Under the pieces are notes generated by a model that was not told the DNA's origin, did not search any database, and was given only the letters and a program-made list of their open reading frames with translations. A stretch of DNA of 64,000 bases from Kaistia sp. 32K (GTDB taxonomy: Bacteria > Pseudomonadota > Alphaproteobacteria > Rhizobiales > Kaistiaceae): positions 1,116,001-1,180,000 of the forward strand of contig NZ_AP024269.1 in the NCBI RefSeq assembly GCF_016629525.1. The letters are read 5' to 3'. The translations under genes and the position numbers were made by a program. Position 1 is the stretch's first letter; the number at the start of each line of letters is the position of its first letter. Positions 32,399-40,138 of this stretch are shown piece by piece.

Positions 32399-33514
32399 TT
32401 GGGTCAGATAACGCTGCAGAACGTCGTCAAGAGCTTTGGCGACGTCGATATCATTCGTGATATCAGCCTGACGATCAACGAAGGCGAGTATGTGGTCTTC
32501 GTCGGGCCGTCGGGCTGCGGAAAGTCTTCGTTGCTCCGGCTCATCACGGGCCTCGAGGATGTCACGAGCGGCCGCATCATGATCGACGGACGGGATGTGA
32601 CCCACGTTGCCCCCTCCGAGCGGCAGCTGGCGATGGTCTTCCAGTCCTACGCTCTGTTCCCGCATCTGACGGTCGCAGACAATATCGGCTTTGGCCTCCG
32701 GGTCTCCGGAAGGCCGAAGGCCGAGATCAAGGAACGGGTCCTCACGGCGGCGCGTGCCCTGGCGCTGGAGCCCTATCTGGACCGCTACCCGCGGCAGCTT
32801 TCCGGCGGGCAGCGGCAGCGCGTGGCCATCGGCAGGGCGATCGTGCGCGAACCGACCGCCTTCCTGTTCGACGAGCCGCTGTCCAACCTGGATGCCGCCC
32901 TTCGCGTCCAGATGCGGCTCGAGCTCATCCGTCTCCACGACGAATTGAAGACCACGATGATCTACGTGACGCACGATCAGGTGGAAGCCATGACCATGGC
33001 CGACCGCATCGTCGTCCTCAACGCGGGAAAGGTGGAGCAGTTCGATACGCCGATCGCGCTTTACGACGCGCCCGCGAACAAGTTCGTCGCGGGCTTCATC
33101 GGCTCTCCGAAGATGAACTTCATCGATGCAACGACGGCCGGCGACAACCGCATCGAAACCGCGGCCGGTGCAATCGAGATCGCCAACCTCAAGGCGCCCC
33201 TCACGTCCGGCAAGGTGACTTTCGGTATCCGCCCGGAACACCTTCGCTACGATCGCCACGCTGGCCTTTGGTCGGGAAAGATCCTGGTCGAGGAGCAGCT
33301 CGGCAGTGACGCGTACTTCACCGTGGATGTGAAGGGCCTGGGAACGCTGACCGTCCGCGCGGTTGGGGAACGCGGCTATCGTCGCGGCGACACCATTTTC
33401 TTCACGCCGGATCCCGCGCGCTCGCACGTCTTCGGTGAGGACGGCCGCGCTCTCACGGCGCCGGCAGCCCCGTCTTCAGTCTCGCCGCAGCCGCTACAGG
33501 CCGTCTCCGCGTGA
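32399..33514 (+). CDS. ABC transporter ATP-binding protein (UgpC/MsmK type)
   Basis: ATPase of the polyol/sugar importer, 371 residues. Walker [10 protein letters not shown] at 36-44, [15 protein letters not shown]-loop, [19 protein letters not shown] signature, [14 protein letters not shown]alker B/D-loop and [15 protein letters not shown] switch are followed by the C-terminal TOBE domain (GIRPEHL). The start is a TTG at 32399, set by GGAGG 7 nt upstream and by the family start [14 protein letters not shown]. It serves the binding protein and permeases at 28399-31549 and could also power other CUT1 importers that lack an ATPase gene. Confidence 0.93.
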   Translation: MGQITLQNVVKSFGDVDIIRDISLTINEGEYVVFVGPSGCGKSSLLRLITGLEDVTSGRIMIDGRDVTHVAPSERQLAMVFQSYALFPHLTVADNIGFGLRVSGRPKAEIKERVLTAARALALEPYLDRYPRQLSGGQRQRVAIGRAIVREPTAFLFDEPLSNLDAALRVQMRLELIRLHDELKTTMIYVTHDQVEAMTMADRIVVLNAGKVEQFDTPIALYDAPANKFVAGFIGSPKMNFIDATTAGDNRIETAAGAIEIANLKAPLTSGKVTFGIRPEHLRYDRHAGLWSGKILVEEQLGSDAYFTVDVKGLGTLTVRAVGERGYRRGDTIFFTPDPARSHVFGEDGRALTAPAAPSSVSPQPLQAVSA

Positions 33515-33544
33515 CTGCATTTCTGTTGTGAATGGAAGCACCAA

Positions 33545-34315
33545 ATGTACATGGAAAAACTGAGACTGGACGGCAAGCTCGCGGTGGTCACCGGTGGCAG
33601 CCGCGGCATCGGGCTCGCGATCTCCGAGGCGCTTGCCGAAGCCGGCGCCAAGGTCATCCTGCTGGATCGCGATGCCCATTCGCTGGAAGAGGGGAAAGCC
33701 TCCCTCGCAGCGAAGGGATTCACCGCCCTGTCGCATGTCGTGGACGTCACGGATTCCGCTGCGGTGCAGCGGGTCGCGGATGAAATCGCCGAAGAACATG
33801 GCGCTGCGGATATTCTCGTGGCGAATGCCGGGATCGGCCGACCGCCCGTCGCCGCCGAGGACGTTGAGGACGCCGACTGGCTCGCCGTCAACGATGTGAA
33901 CCTGAACGGCGTGTTCTGGTGCGACCGCGCCTTTGGCCGCCACATGCTGGCCAAGGGTTCCGGATCCATCGTCAATATCGGATCCATGTCCGGCCTGATC
34001 GTCAACCGGCCCCAGGGCCAGTCGCACTACAATGCCTCCAAAGCCGCGGTGCACCATCTCACGCATTCGCTCGCGGCGGAGTGGGCCGGCCGGGGCGTTC
34101 GCGTCAACGCGGTCGCTCCGACCTACATCGAGACCCCGCTGATCGGCCATGCGGAAAGCAGCGGCCTCGCAGCCGTATGGCGGCGCGACACCCCCATGGG
34201 CCGCTTCGGTCAGGCCCACGAAGTCGCCAGCGTCGTGCACTTCCTGGTTTCGGACGCGGCCAGCCTGATGACCGGCGCCGTCGTCCCGGTCGACGGTGGC
34301 TTCACCTGCTGGTGA
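33545..34315 (+). CDS. Short-chain dehydrogenase/reductase (second in the operon)
   Basis: NAD(P)-dependent oxidoreductase, 256 residues, with TGGSRGIG near residue 16, NAG in VANAGIGRPP, catalytic Ser in VNIGSMSG, and HYNASKAAVHHLTHSLAAEW carrying the Tyr-x-x-x-Lys pair, ending in VPVDGGFTCW. It resembles D-arabinitol/sorbitol-type dehydrogenases of the SDR family more than fatty-acid reductases. GGAAG lies before the ATG at 33545 (an ATG at 33551 is also possible). Two different SDRs in one operon suggest oxidation at two positions or two polyols feeding the same ketose. Confidence 0.92.
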   Translation: MYMEKLRLDGKLAVVTGGSRGIGLAISEALAEAGAKVILLDRDAHSLEEGKASLAAKGFTALSHVVDVTDSAAVQRVADEIAEEHGAADILVANAGIGRPPVAAEDVEDADWLAVNDVNLNGVFWCDRAFGRHMLAKGSGSIVNIGSMSGLIVNRPQGQSHYNASKAAVHHLTHSLAAEWAGRGVRVNAVAPTYIETPLIGHAESSGLAAVWRRDTPMGRFGQAHEVASVVHFLVSDAASLMTGAVVPVDGGFTCW

Positions 34316-34406
34316 GCGGGGACGCTTTCGGCGCTTGGCGCGGTCGCCGTCTCTTCTGGCGGTCGCGCCGGCGCCGCGGTCACGTCGTTTCTGAACGGGG
34401 TCTTTC

Positions 34407-35072
34407 GTGAGTAGCATTGAGAGTAACGCGCACCAGATCGCGGATATCGCGCTCGAGCGGTTCATCGGCGCAAACCGGCGCGTCCTGATCGCCGTGGCGG
34501 GGGCGCCCGGATCCGGCAAGTCGACCTTGGCGGAACGCGCCGTCGATCTGCTCAACGAGGGTGGCGCGGCCAGCGCCGCGCTTTTCCCCATGGATGGGTA
34601 TCACTACGACGATGTCGTGCTGGAGGCCGCGGGACGTCGCGCCTTCAAGGGGGCGATCGATACGTTCGATGCCCATGGTCTCCGGCACATGCTTTCGCGC
34701 CTGAAGGCAAACACGGACGACGTCGTCGCCATTCCCGTCTTCGACCGCGCGATCGAAATCGCTCGCGCAGGCGGCAGGCTCATTCCCCGGTCGGTCGATA
34801 TCATCGTCTGCGAGGGAAACTACCTGCTGGCGCAGCAGGCGCCCTGGGATCTCCTGAAGCCGATCTTCGATTTCTCGATCTTCGTTGACGTCGACGAGAA
34901 CGAGTTGCGGCGCCGTCTGCAGCAGCGCTGGCGCAGCTTCGGACTGGATGAAGCCGAAATCGCCAGGAAGGTCGAGGAAAACGATCTCCCCAACGGCCTG
35001 GCGATCATCGCTGGAAGCGCTGAACCGGACCTTCGTCTGAAGAACTCCGAGAGCCACACTTTGGCATCCTGA
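34407..35072 (+). CDS. P-loop sugar kinase (uridine kinase-like, FrcK-type)
   Basis: Nucleoside/nucleotide-kinase-fold protein of 221 residues. The P-loop GAPGSGKST is at 32-40, followed by PMDGYHYDD with the Asp typical of phosphoribulokinase/uridine kinase relatives. Then come GAIDTFDAHGL, VPVFDRAIEIA and VICEGNYLL (here IIVCEGNYLL), ending in ENDLPNG. Members of this group sit beside fructose or polyol importers and are thought to phosphorylate the ketose. Starts at GTG (34407). Within this operon it would convert the fructose formed by the epimerase into fructose phosphate, which is inference. Confidence 0.85.
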   Translation: MSSIESNAHQIADIALERFIGANRRVLIAVAGAPGSGKSTLAERAVDLLNEGGAASAALFPMDGYHYDDVVLEAAGRRAFKGAIDTFDAHGLRHMLSRLKANTDDVVAIPVFDRAIEIARAGGRLIPRSVDIIVCEGNYLLAQQAPWDLLKPIFDFSIFVDVDENELRRRLQQRWRSFGLDEAEIARKVEENDLPNGLAIIAGSAEPDLRLKNSESHTLAS

Positions 35073-35142
35073 AGCGCCAAAGATTTCCGAATGCCGACGA
35101 GCTGTCGGCGAAAACATGCAGCAAAAATTCAGAGAGACTTCC

Positions 35143-36012
35143 ATGAAGCACGGAATTTATTACTCCTATTGGGAAAAGGAATGGAGCGCCAAATTCGGCC
35201 CGTACGTCGAGAAGGTGGCAAAGCTCGGCTTCGATGTCATTGAAGTCGCCGCGCACCACATCAACGAATACAGCGATGCCGAACTGGCTGCTATCCGGCA
35301 GATCGCAAGGGACAACAACATTGTCCTGACCGCGGGAATTGGTCCTTCGAAGACCAAGAACCTGTCCTCTCCGGACAGCGCCGTGCGCCAGGCGGGAAAA
35401 GCATTCTTCGAGCAGACGCTCACCAACGTGGCGAAGCTCGATATCCAGACCATCGGTGGCGCGCTTCACTCCTACTGGCCGGTCGACTACTCGAAGCCGG
35501 TCGACAAGGAGGGTGACCGGGCGCGGGGCGTCGAGGGCATTCACGGCATTGCCGACTTCGCCGCCGACCTCGGGATCAACCTCTGCATCGAAGTGCTGAA
35601 CCGCTTCGAGAACCACGTCCTCAACACGGCCGCCGAAGGCGTGGCCTTCGTGCAGGATGTCGGCAAATCGAACGTCAAAGTCATGCTCGATACGTTCCAC
35701 ATGAACATCGAGGAAGACAGCTTCGGCGAGGCCATCCGGACCGCCGGCCCGCTGCTCGGACATTTCCACACGGGCGAGAGCAACCGCCGCGTCCCGGGCA
35801 AGGGCAGAATTCCGTGGCATGAAGTCGGTCTCGCGCTTCGCGATATCAACTACACCGGTGCTGTCGTGATGGAGCCGTTCGTCAAGACTGGCGGAACGAT
35901 CGGATCCGATATCCGGGTCTGGCGTGATCTCAGCAATGGTGCCGACGAAGCGAAGATGGACGAGGATGCACGAAACTCGCTCGCCTTCTCGCGCTTCGTG
36001 CTCGAGGGTTGA
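35143..36012 (+). CDS. D-allulose (D-psicose) 3-epimerase
   Basis: TIM-barrel metalloenzyme interconverting D-allulose and D-fructose, 289 residues, the same length as the Agrobacterium tumefaciens enzyme and nearly collinear with it as I recall that sequence (for example the start HGIYYSYW and KVMLDTFHMNIEEDSFG). The expected metal ligands are at the same numbers: Glu150, Asp183, His209 and Glu244, with Glu150 and Glu244 also catalytic. The ATG at 35143 begins the family sequence; nine upstream in-frame codons are not conserved. Last gene of the LacI-headed operon; a GC-rich hairpin follows 10 nt after the stop. It is the best clue that the operon handles D-allulose, allitol or D-tagatose-like ketoses. 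Confidence 0.93.
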   Translation: MKHGIYYSYWEKEWSAKFGPYVEKVAKLGFDVIEVAAHHINEYSDAELAAIRQIARDNNIVLTAGIGPSKTKNLSSPDSAVRQAGKAFFEQTLTNVAKLDIQTIGGALHSYWPVDYSKPVDKEGDRARGVEGIHGIADFAADLGINLCIEVLNRFENHVLNTAAEGVAFVQDVGKSNVKVMLDTFHMNIEEDSFGEAIRTAGPLLGHFHTGESNRRVPGKGRIPWHEVGLALRDINYTGAVVMEPFVKTGGTIGSDIRVWRDLSNGADEAKMDEDARNSLAFSRFVLEG

Positions 36013-36022
36013 GCAAGCGCCG

Positions 36023-36045
36023 GGGCCGGGGATAATTCCCGGCCC
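36023..36045 (+). terminator. Terminator-like hairpin after the epimerase gene
   Basis: GGGCCGGG and CCCGGCCC form an 8-bp perfect stem around GATAATT, starting 10 nt after the stop codon. No U-tract follows, so efficiency is uncertain, but it closes the operon before the convergent TetR gene. Confidence 0.6.
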
Positions 36046-36232
36046 ACCCATCGCCTCCAAGCCAATACCGCGCGCCTGGATAGCCCTCTGCAGAGGGGCT
36101 TGTCGCGTTTAGCGCAGTCGGGATCCGTCCGAGCTCGAACCGCTCCCGTCATCGGCAGAGGGGCTCGGACGTTCCCTGCCACTTCATGAGAACGTCAGTC
36201 TCAGGCATGCGCGGTTAGAGGGCGCGTATCCG

Positions 36233-36805
36233 CTATTGGGCGGTCGGGGTATCGGCACTCAGGATTTCGCGCACGGTTCTGGAAATGAGCTGCGTCAGCG
36301 CGTCCTCGTCGACCTCACTCAGGCTGCGGACTTCGACTACGTTCTTCAGGATGCTCGCGCCCGCCAGTAGAGCCATGGCCATGGTGGCGCGCAGATGGGA
36401 CGGCTCGTCTCCCTCGTCGGAAAGCCCCTTGAGAAAGTCGGGTGCATTCTCTCTCAGGGCGCGCGAGGCGTCCGGGCTCGAACAGGACCGGACAAAGATG
36501 TCGAGCGGGCGGACGTCCTTCGCCATGTCGGGGCTGACGACATTCTGGACCAGGGCGTCGATCAGAGCCTCGCGACTGCTCGCCTCCGCGTGGTCTTTCA
36601 TCGTGGCTCTGACACATTCCGCGAAGAGCGCTTCCTTGGATCCGAAGCAGCGATGCACATAGGCAACGTCGACCCCCACGGCAGTGGCGACGTCGCGAAG
36701 CCCGGTCGACTCATAGGAATTATTGGCAAACTGGACGATCGCCGCCCTGAGGATGCGATCGCGCGTCGTCTCTTCCTTCGGCGATGCGCCGGCCCCCTTC
36801 GCCAT
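36233..36805 (-). CDS. TetR-family transcriptional regulator
   Basis: Regulator of 190 residues. N-terminal TetR HTH: TRDRILRAAIVQFANNSYES then TGLRDVATAVGVDVAYVHRCFGSKEALFAEC (about 14-64). The rest is an all-helical ligand domain without recognisable specificity; it contains a single Cys-Ser-Ser segment and ends in TPTAQ. Its promoter region, shared with the porin gene to the right, contains three regularly spaced TCAAC-N4-GTTGA palindromes and an inverted pair of ATCAGNCTA arms (36808-36862). It may regulate itself and the porin; no efflux pump or other typical target adjoins it. Confidence 0.92.
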   Translation of the reverse strand: MAKGAGASPKEETTRDRILRAAIVQFANNSYESTGLRDVATAVGVDVAYVHRCFGSKEALFAECVRATMKDHAEASSREALIDALVQNVVSPDMAKDVRPLDIFVRSCSSPDASRALRENAPDFLKGLSDEGDEPSHLRATMAMALLAGASILKNVVEVRSLSEVDEDALTQLISRTVREILSADTPTAQ

Positions 36806-36874
36806 TGATCAGTCTACCTTAAATATTAGCCCGCTATCTTTCTTGCCTTAGAATAGTCTGATGCCCGATTTCGG

Positions 36875-36951
36875 TCAACGGGCGTTGATCTGGCGCCAGA
36901 CACTCGTCAACCATGGTTGATCCCAATTTCACGGCAATCAACAGAGGTTGA
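36875..36951. repeat. Phased array of three TCAAC-N4-GTTGA palindromes
   Basis: Copies at 36875-36888 (TCAACGGGCGTTGA), 36907-36920 (TCAACCATGGTTGA) and 36938-36951 (TCAACAGAGGTTGA). Centres are 32 and 31 bp apart, about three helical turns, so one protein could occupy the same face of the DNA at all three. The arms are identical and the 4-bp centres vary, as for operator sites. Confidence 0.75.
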
Positions 36952-37000
36952 TTTACGCCAATTCGGCCTTGCTTCCTGCCAATAAATTACTGATGTCGAT

Positions 37001-37076
37001 TTACGTATTCTGCGTATATACCAAATATCTATAAAGTAATTTTATACGTCTATTACGTAAACTGACGCATATACTG
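37001..37076. repeat. Imperfect direct repeat in the porin promoter region
   Basis: TTACGTATTCTGCGTATATAC starts at 37001 in near-identical form to TTACGTAAACTGACGCATATAC at 37053; the copies begin 52 bp apart (five helical turns). A shorter relative, AACTGACGGATGCG, occurs near 37119. Possibly binding sites for a porin regulator. Confidence 0.5.
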
Positions 37077-37423
37077 AATATTGCCACCAATCGGTACTTG
37101 AGTGAGGCGTCTAAATTCAACTGACGGATGCGTAAAGACGAGTTATGTTACAGTTATGCGTCTGGATGTTCTTCTTGGTGTTGCAATTCGGCTATATCGG
37201 GCCGTCCGACCGTCAGTAATAGTCAGCACAGGAATCGCAAAACGAGGTTCCGTCGCATCCGCGCCCTTCCCGCAGTTGCGGGGCCGAAGGACCGAATGTG
37301 GCTAAACGGGGGTAGGACGGAATTCGTGCGAGCTGACGAGAAGGGGTGATCCCGCGGGATCGACTCGGCGGCGACGAGAAGAACGAAATGCTCTCCTGGT
37401 TTTACCTTTTTGGAGGTCAGGAT

Positions 37424-38716
37424 ATGAACTTTAAGACCCTTCTCCTCGGCGCTGCGGCAGCCATGATCATGGCTGGCGGTGCTCAGGCGGCGGATCTCAC
37501 GGTCGCCGAGCCGGTCGACTACGTGAAGGTCTGCGACGCTTTCGGCACGGGCTTCTTCTATTCGCCGGGCACGGACACCTGCATCAAGGTCGGCGGCTAC
37601 GTTAAGTTCGGCACCTCGTTCGGTGACCGTGGTGGCGACAAGGCCCTGGTTGGCAGCTTCAACCCGGACTATTCGAACAGCAATTGGGGCAACTTCTACA
37701 CGGAAGCCTCGATCCAGCTGACGGCTTCGTCGGTCACCGAATACGGTAACCTGACCGGCTGGATCGACTACCGCGCCAAGACCGGCAACGTCCGCGGCTC
37801 GGGTGACGTCAACGACTACATCAACGCCTCGACCAACTCCGCCTATGTCGACAGCGCCTACCTCGAGCTCGGACCGCTCAAGGCCGGTTACTTCACCTCG
37901 CTGTTCGACTTCGGCCGTGGCTATGACGACACCGGCATGTTCGGTTCGGACTCGACCACCGACCACATCCAGCTGACCTACGCCGTCAACGGCTTTGGTT
38001 TGGCGGTCTCGGTGGAAGATCAGCGTGATCGCAGCTCGTTCGGCCAGGCCAGCGGCACTCTGGACGGCAACCCGATCAGCCCGACCAATCCTGCCTACTA
38101 TGGCGGTCAGGACAACGTTCCGGACATCGTCGGCGCCGTCACCTACGCTTCCGGCATCTTCTCGGCCAAGGTCGCCGGGGCTTGGACGCATCAGGCGGTC
38201 AGCATCACCCCGTCGGGCATTCCGAACACGTTCGACGTCGACGCCAAGGACGGCTGGGCCGTCGGCGGCGGTCTCGAGGTCGCGCTCGACAAGTTCTCGG
38301 CTGGCGACCGCTTCTTCGTGTCGGCTGCCTATGGCGACAACGCCAACTCCTACACCGGCATCGCCGGCGGCACCTCGGTGGCCGGCTTCATCGGCCCGAT
38401 CCGCAACTACAACGCGGCTGCGTCGACGGGCTCCAGCTGGAGCGCGCTCGCTTCGTACAAGCATGTCTGGACCCCGCAGCTGTGGTCGTCGCTCTCGGGC
38501 GGCTACGCTCAGTTCAGCGGCAAGGACGAGCTGGACGGCACGACCGTCGACGCCTGGCGCGCTGGCTTCAACACCACCTACACGCCGGTCAAGGGTCTCG
38601 ATGTCGTCGGCGACGTCTTCTACACGGACGTCAAGCTGAAGAACGACAATCCGACGATCGCTGACGAGAGCGGCAATGGCTGGACGTTCAACCTGTTCCT
38701 GAAGCGCTCCTGGTAA
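37424..38716 (+). CDS. Outer-membrane porin, alphaproteobacterial porin_2 family
   Basis: Beta-barrel porin, 430 residues. Signal peptide MNFKTLLLGAAAAMIMAGGAQA, then the family start ADLTVAEPVDYVKVCDAFG and GFFYSPGTDTCIKVGGYVKFG with its conserved Cys pair. The body is a run of amphipathic strands rich in Gly, Asn and aromatic residues, including AYLELGPLKAGYFTSLFDF, and it ends in NLFLKRSW with the terminal aromatic residue needed for barrel assembly. GGAGG lies 7 nt before the ATG at 37424. Codon use is strongly biased to C-ending codons, as expected for an abundant protein. Followed by a clear terminator. Monocistronic, with a long regulated promoter. Confidence 0.95.
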   Translation: MNFKTLLLGAAAAMIMAGGAQAADLTVAEPVDYVKVCDAFGTGFFYSPGTDTCIKVGGYVKFGTSFGDRGGDKALVGSFNPDYSNSNWGNFYTEASIQLTASSVTEYGNLTGWIDYRAKTGNVRGSGDVNDYINASTNSAYVDSAYLELGPLKAGYFTSLFDFGRGYDDTGMFGSDSTTDHIQLTYAVNGFGLAVSVEDQRDRSSFGQASGTLDGNPISPTNPAYYGGQDNVPDIVGAVTYASGIFSAKVAGAWTHQAVSITPSGIPNTFDVDAKDGWAVGGGLEVALDKFSAGDRFFVSAAYGDNANSYTGIAGGTSVAGFIGPIRNYNAAASTGSSWSALASYKHVWTPQLWSSLSGGYAQFSGKDELDGTTVDAWRAGFNTTYTPVKGLDVVGDVFYTDVKLKNDNPTIADESGNGWTFNLFLKRSW

Positions 38717-38741
38717 TTCCGGGATAGCTTGACGATCGAAG

Positions 38742-38775
38742 GCCCGGTGGAGCGATCCGCCGGGCTTTCATTCTT
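38742..38775 (+). terminator. Intrinsic terminator of the porin gene
   Basis: GCCCGG (38742-38747) pairs with CCGGGC (38760-38765), extended by GG/CC inside, and is followed by TTTCATTCTT. It begins 25 nt after the porin stop. Confidence 0.85.
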
Positions 38776-39294
38776 GTGCCGGAACCGGAGAAGCGCGGCG
38801 CCTTCGAATCTAGGGCGTACCGGTGCGAAATCGGACGTTCATCTGGCGATTTACTTCGGAATGTCTTGCCGCCGGCGTGCGCGCTTTTGAGCCCAGGGGA
38901 TCCGGCCGCGTTCCCTGGGGGCGAGAACGCGGCCGGCAGACTGACCTGCCGGAGGGAAGGCAGGCCCGGGGTCTCGGTCACGACTCCGCGTCAGTCGCGG
39001 ATCCGGGCCTACGCCTCTCCGGACGACTGCGCAGCGTATTGGGAAGTCGGTGAAAACGGTTTGGTTTTGGCTCGCCATTTCGAGCGGAAACTGCGGAAAT
39101 AGTAAGTCAACCGCTGTTGATTTGCAAGCCGGCAGCCGTCGATTTCGATGCCCCTCCGGCCTTGCCGCGGGAGAGCAAGGGGGCTGCGCGCGACGCTCAG
39201 CCTGCTGCCGTCGCGGCCCGTGGGGCAGCGGCTGTCGGCCGGGCCGGGGCACGGCGCAGCCGATCCCGTCGATGCGGATCTTCGGATATCGATG
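38766..39294. other. Gene-free region with hairpin repeats and a lone TCAAC-N4-GTTGA site
   Basis: About 530 bp between the porin and the GntR gene. Short open frames here are not convincing. It contains a 12-bp perfect inverted repeat CCGGCCGCGTTC/GAACGCGGCCGG (38902-38936, 11-nt loop), a second long-range pair AGGCCCGG/CCGGGCCT around 38970-39012, and TCAACCGCTGTTGA at 39107-39120, the same motif as the array beyond the porin. A mosaic of intergenic palindromes is likely; a small RNA cannot be excluded. Confidence 0.45.
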
Positions 39295-40002
39295 TCAGGC
39301 GCGGCGCGCCGAAAACATGGCGGCGTAGTCCCGGTCCTCGGGCTTGTCCTTGCGGCTGATCCGGTCGCCGGGCAGGGGATGCGACCGCACCCAGTCATTG
39401 ATGACGAGGATGTGATCGCGCAGCAGCTCGGCCGCCGCGTCGATGTCGCCGGCAGCCAGATGCGCGGCGATCGCCTCGTGCTCCCTGAACGAGCGCACGC
39501 GATAGCCGCCCTCGCCACCCTGCAGGCGCACGCGCAGCGCCTCCAGCGCGGTGGATGTCAGCAGGTAGGCGCGCTCGATATAGCGGTTGTCGCATTCCTC
39601 GAGAAAGGCGGCGTGGAAGGCGCTGTCGTGCCGGCGATAGCCGTCCCAGTCGCTCCGCTTCAGCGCGCGCGCCATCGCGGCAATTGCCGTCTCGAGCCGT
39701 GCGAGCACGCGACCAGGATTGCGGCGCATCGATTCACGCAGCGCCTCGTCCTCGAGCAGGGCGCGGAAGCGGCTCATGGTGAGCACGTCCTCGGCAGTAG
39801 GGGAGAACACATAGGTGCCCGATTGCGGCACCACCACGACGAGGCCCTTGTCGCGCAAGGCGATGAACGCGGCGCGTACCGGCGCCTTGCTCATGCCGAG
39901 CGCGTTGGCGATCTGGGTCTCTGACAGCGGCTCGCCGAATTCGAGTCCTCCCGACACGATGGCGTCGCGGATGCGCTCGAACGCCTCCGTGGTCATCGAC
40001 AT
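39295..40002 (-). CDS. GntR-family transcriptional regulator, FCD domain
   Basis: Regulator of 235 residues, probably controlling the divergent sugar importer. N-terminal winged HTH with SETQIANALGMSKAPVRAAF; the FCD domain contains RFRALLEDEALRESM, DSAFHAAFLEECDNRYIERAY and FREHEAIAAHLAAGDIDAAA, with the Asp/His positions of metal-dependent FCD proteins. The ATG at 40002 (GGAG 8 nt upstream) was chosen; a longer in-frame reading back to 40281 runs through the promoter and the binding-protein gene. A perfect 16-bp palindrome 70 bp upstream of its start is the probable operator. Confidence 0.92.
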   Translation of the reverse strand: MSMTTEAFERIRDAIVSGGLEFGEPLSETQIANALGMSKAPVRAAFIALRDKGLVVVVPQSGTYVFSPTAEDVLTMSRFRALLEDEALRESMRRNPGRVLARLETAIAAMARALKRSDWDGYRRHDSAFHAAFLEECDNRYIERAYLLTSTALEALRVRLQGGEGGYRVRSFREHEAIAAHLAAGDIDAAAELLRDHILVINDWVRSHPLPGDRISRKDKPEDRDYAAMFSARRA

Positions 40003-40071
40003 GACGTCTTCTCCATTCCGATTCCGTCCGCCGTCATAGCCCAGGCGGCGACTCTTGACAATAAACTGAAC

Positions 40072-40087
40072 TTCTAGAATTCTAGAA
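40072..40087. promoter_or_regulatory. Perfect 16-bp palindrome in a divergent promoter
   Basis: TTCTAGAATTCTAGAA reads the same on both strands. It lies midway between the GntR ATG (40002, minus) and the binding-protein ATG (40139, plus). A TTGACA hexamer at 40055-40060 is a good -35 element for the plus-strand operon, with TAGAAT inside the palindrome near the -10 position, so a bound repressor would block RNA polymerase. Confidence 0.72.
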
Positions 40088-40138
40088 TTGCAACGATAAG
40101 CCCGATGGGCCTGCCCGAGCAGGGCGAGGGAGGACATC

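Larger units (their letters stand above)
36806..37423. promoter_or_regulatory. AT-rich regulatory region between the TetR and porin genes
   Basis: 618 bp without a gene, conspicuously AT-rich from 36960 to 37100. Contents: inverted arms ATCAGTCTACCTTAA (36808-36822) and TTAGAATAGTCTGAT (36848-36862) next to the TetR start, three TCAAC-N4-GTTGA palindromes (36875-36951), an imperfect direct repeat beginning TTACGTA (37001 and 37053), and the porin ribosome site GGAGG. Such length and AT content suit a major porin promoter under several regulators. Confidence 0.6.

Noticed and set aside
32297..33427. Long minus-strand frame opposite the UgpC-type ATPase
   Set aside because: Antisense to a protein with every ABC motif; composition is a GC shadow.
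36875..36951. FNR/FixK boxes
   Set aside because: An FNR box is TTGAT-N4-ATCAA; here the arms are TCAAC and GTTGA, which point the opposite way, so these are a different motif.
36875..36951. CRISPR array, because of regular spacing
   Set aside because: Units are only 14 bp, palindromic, three in number, and no cas genes are near.
38776..39102. Small protein-coding genes in the porin-GntR gap
   Set aside because: Several overlapping frames are open but contain the hairpin repeats and have no ribosome site or homologous features.
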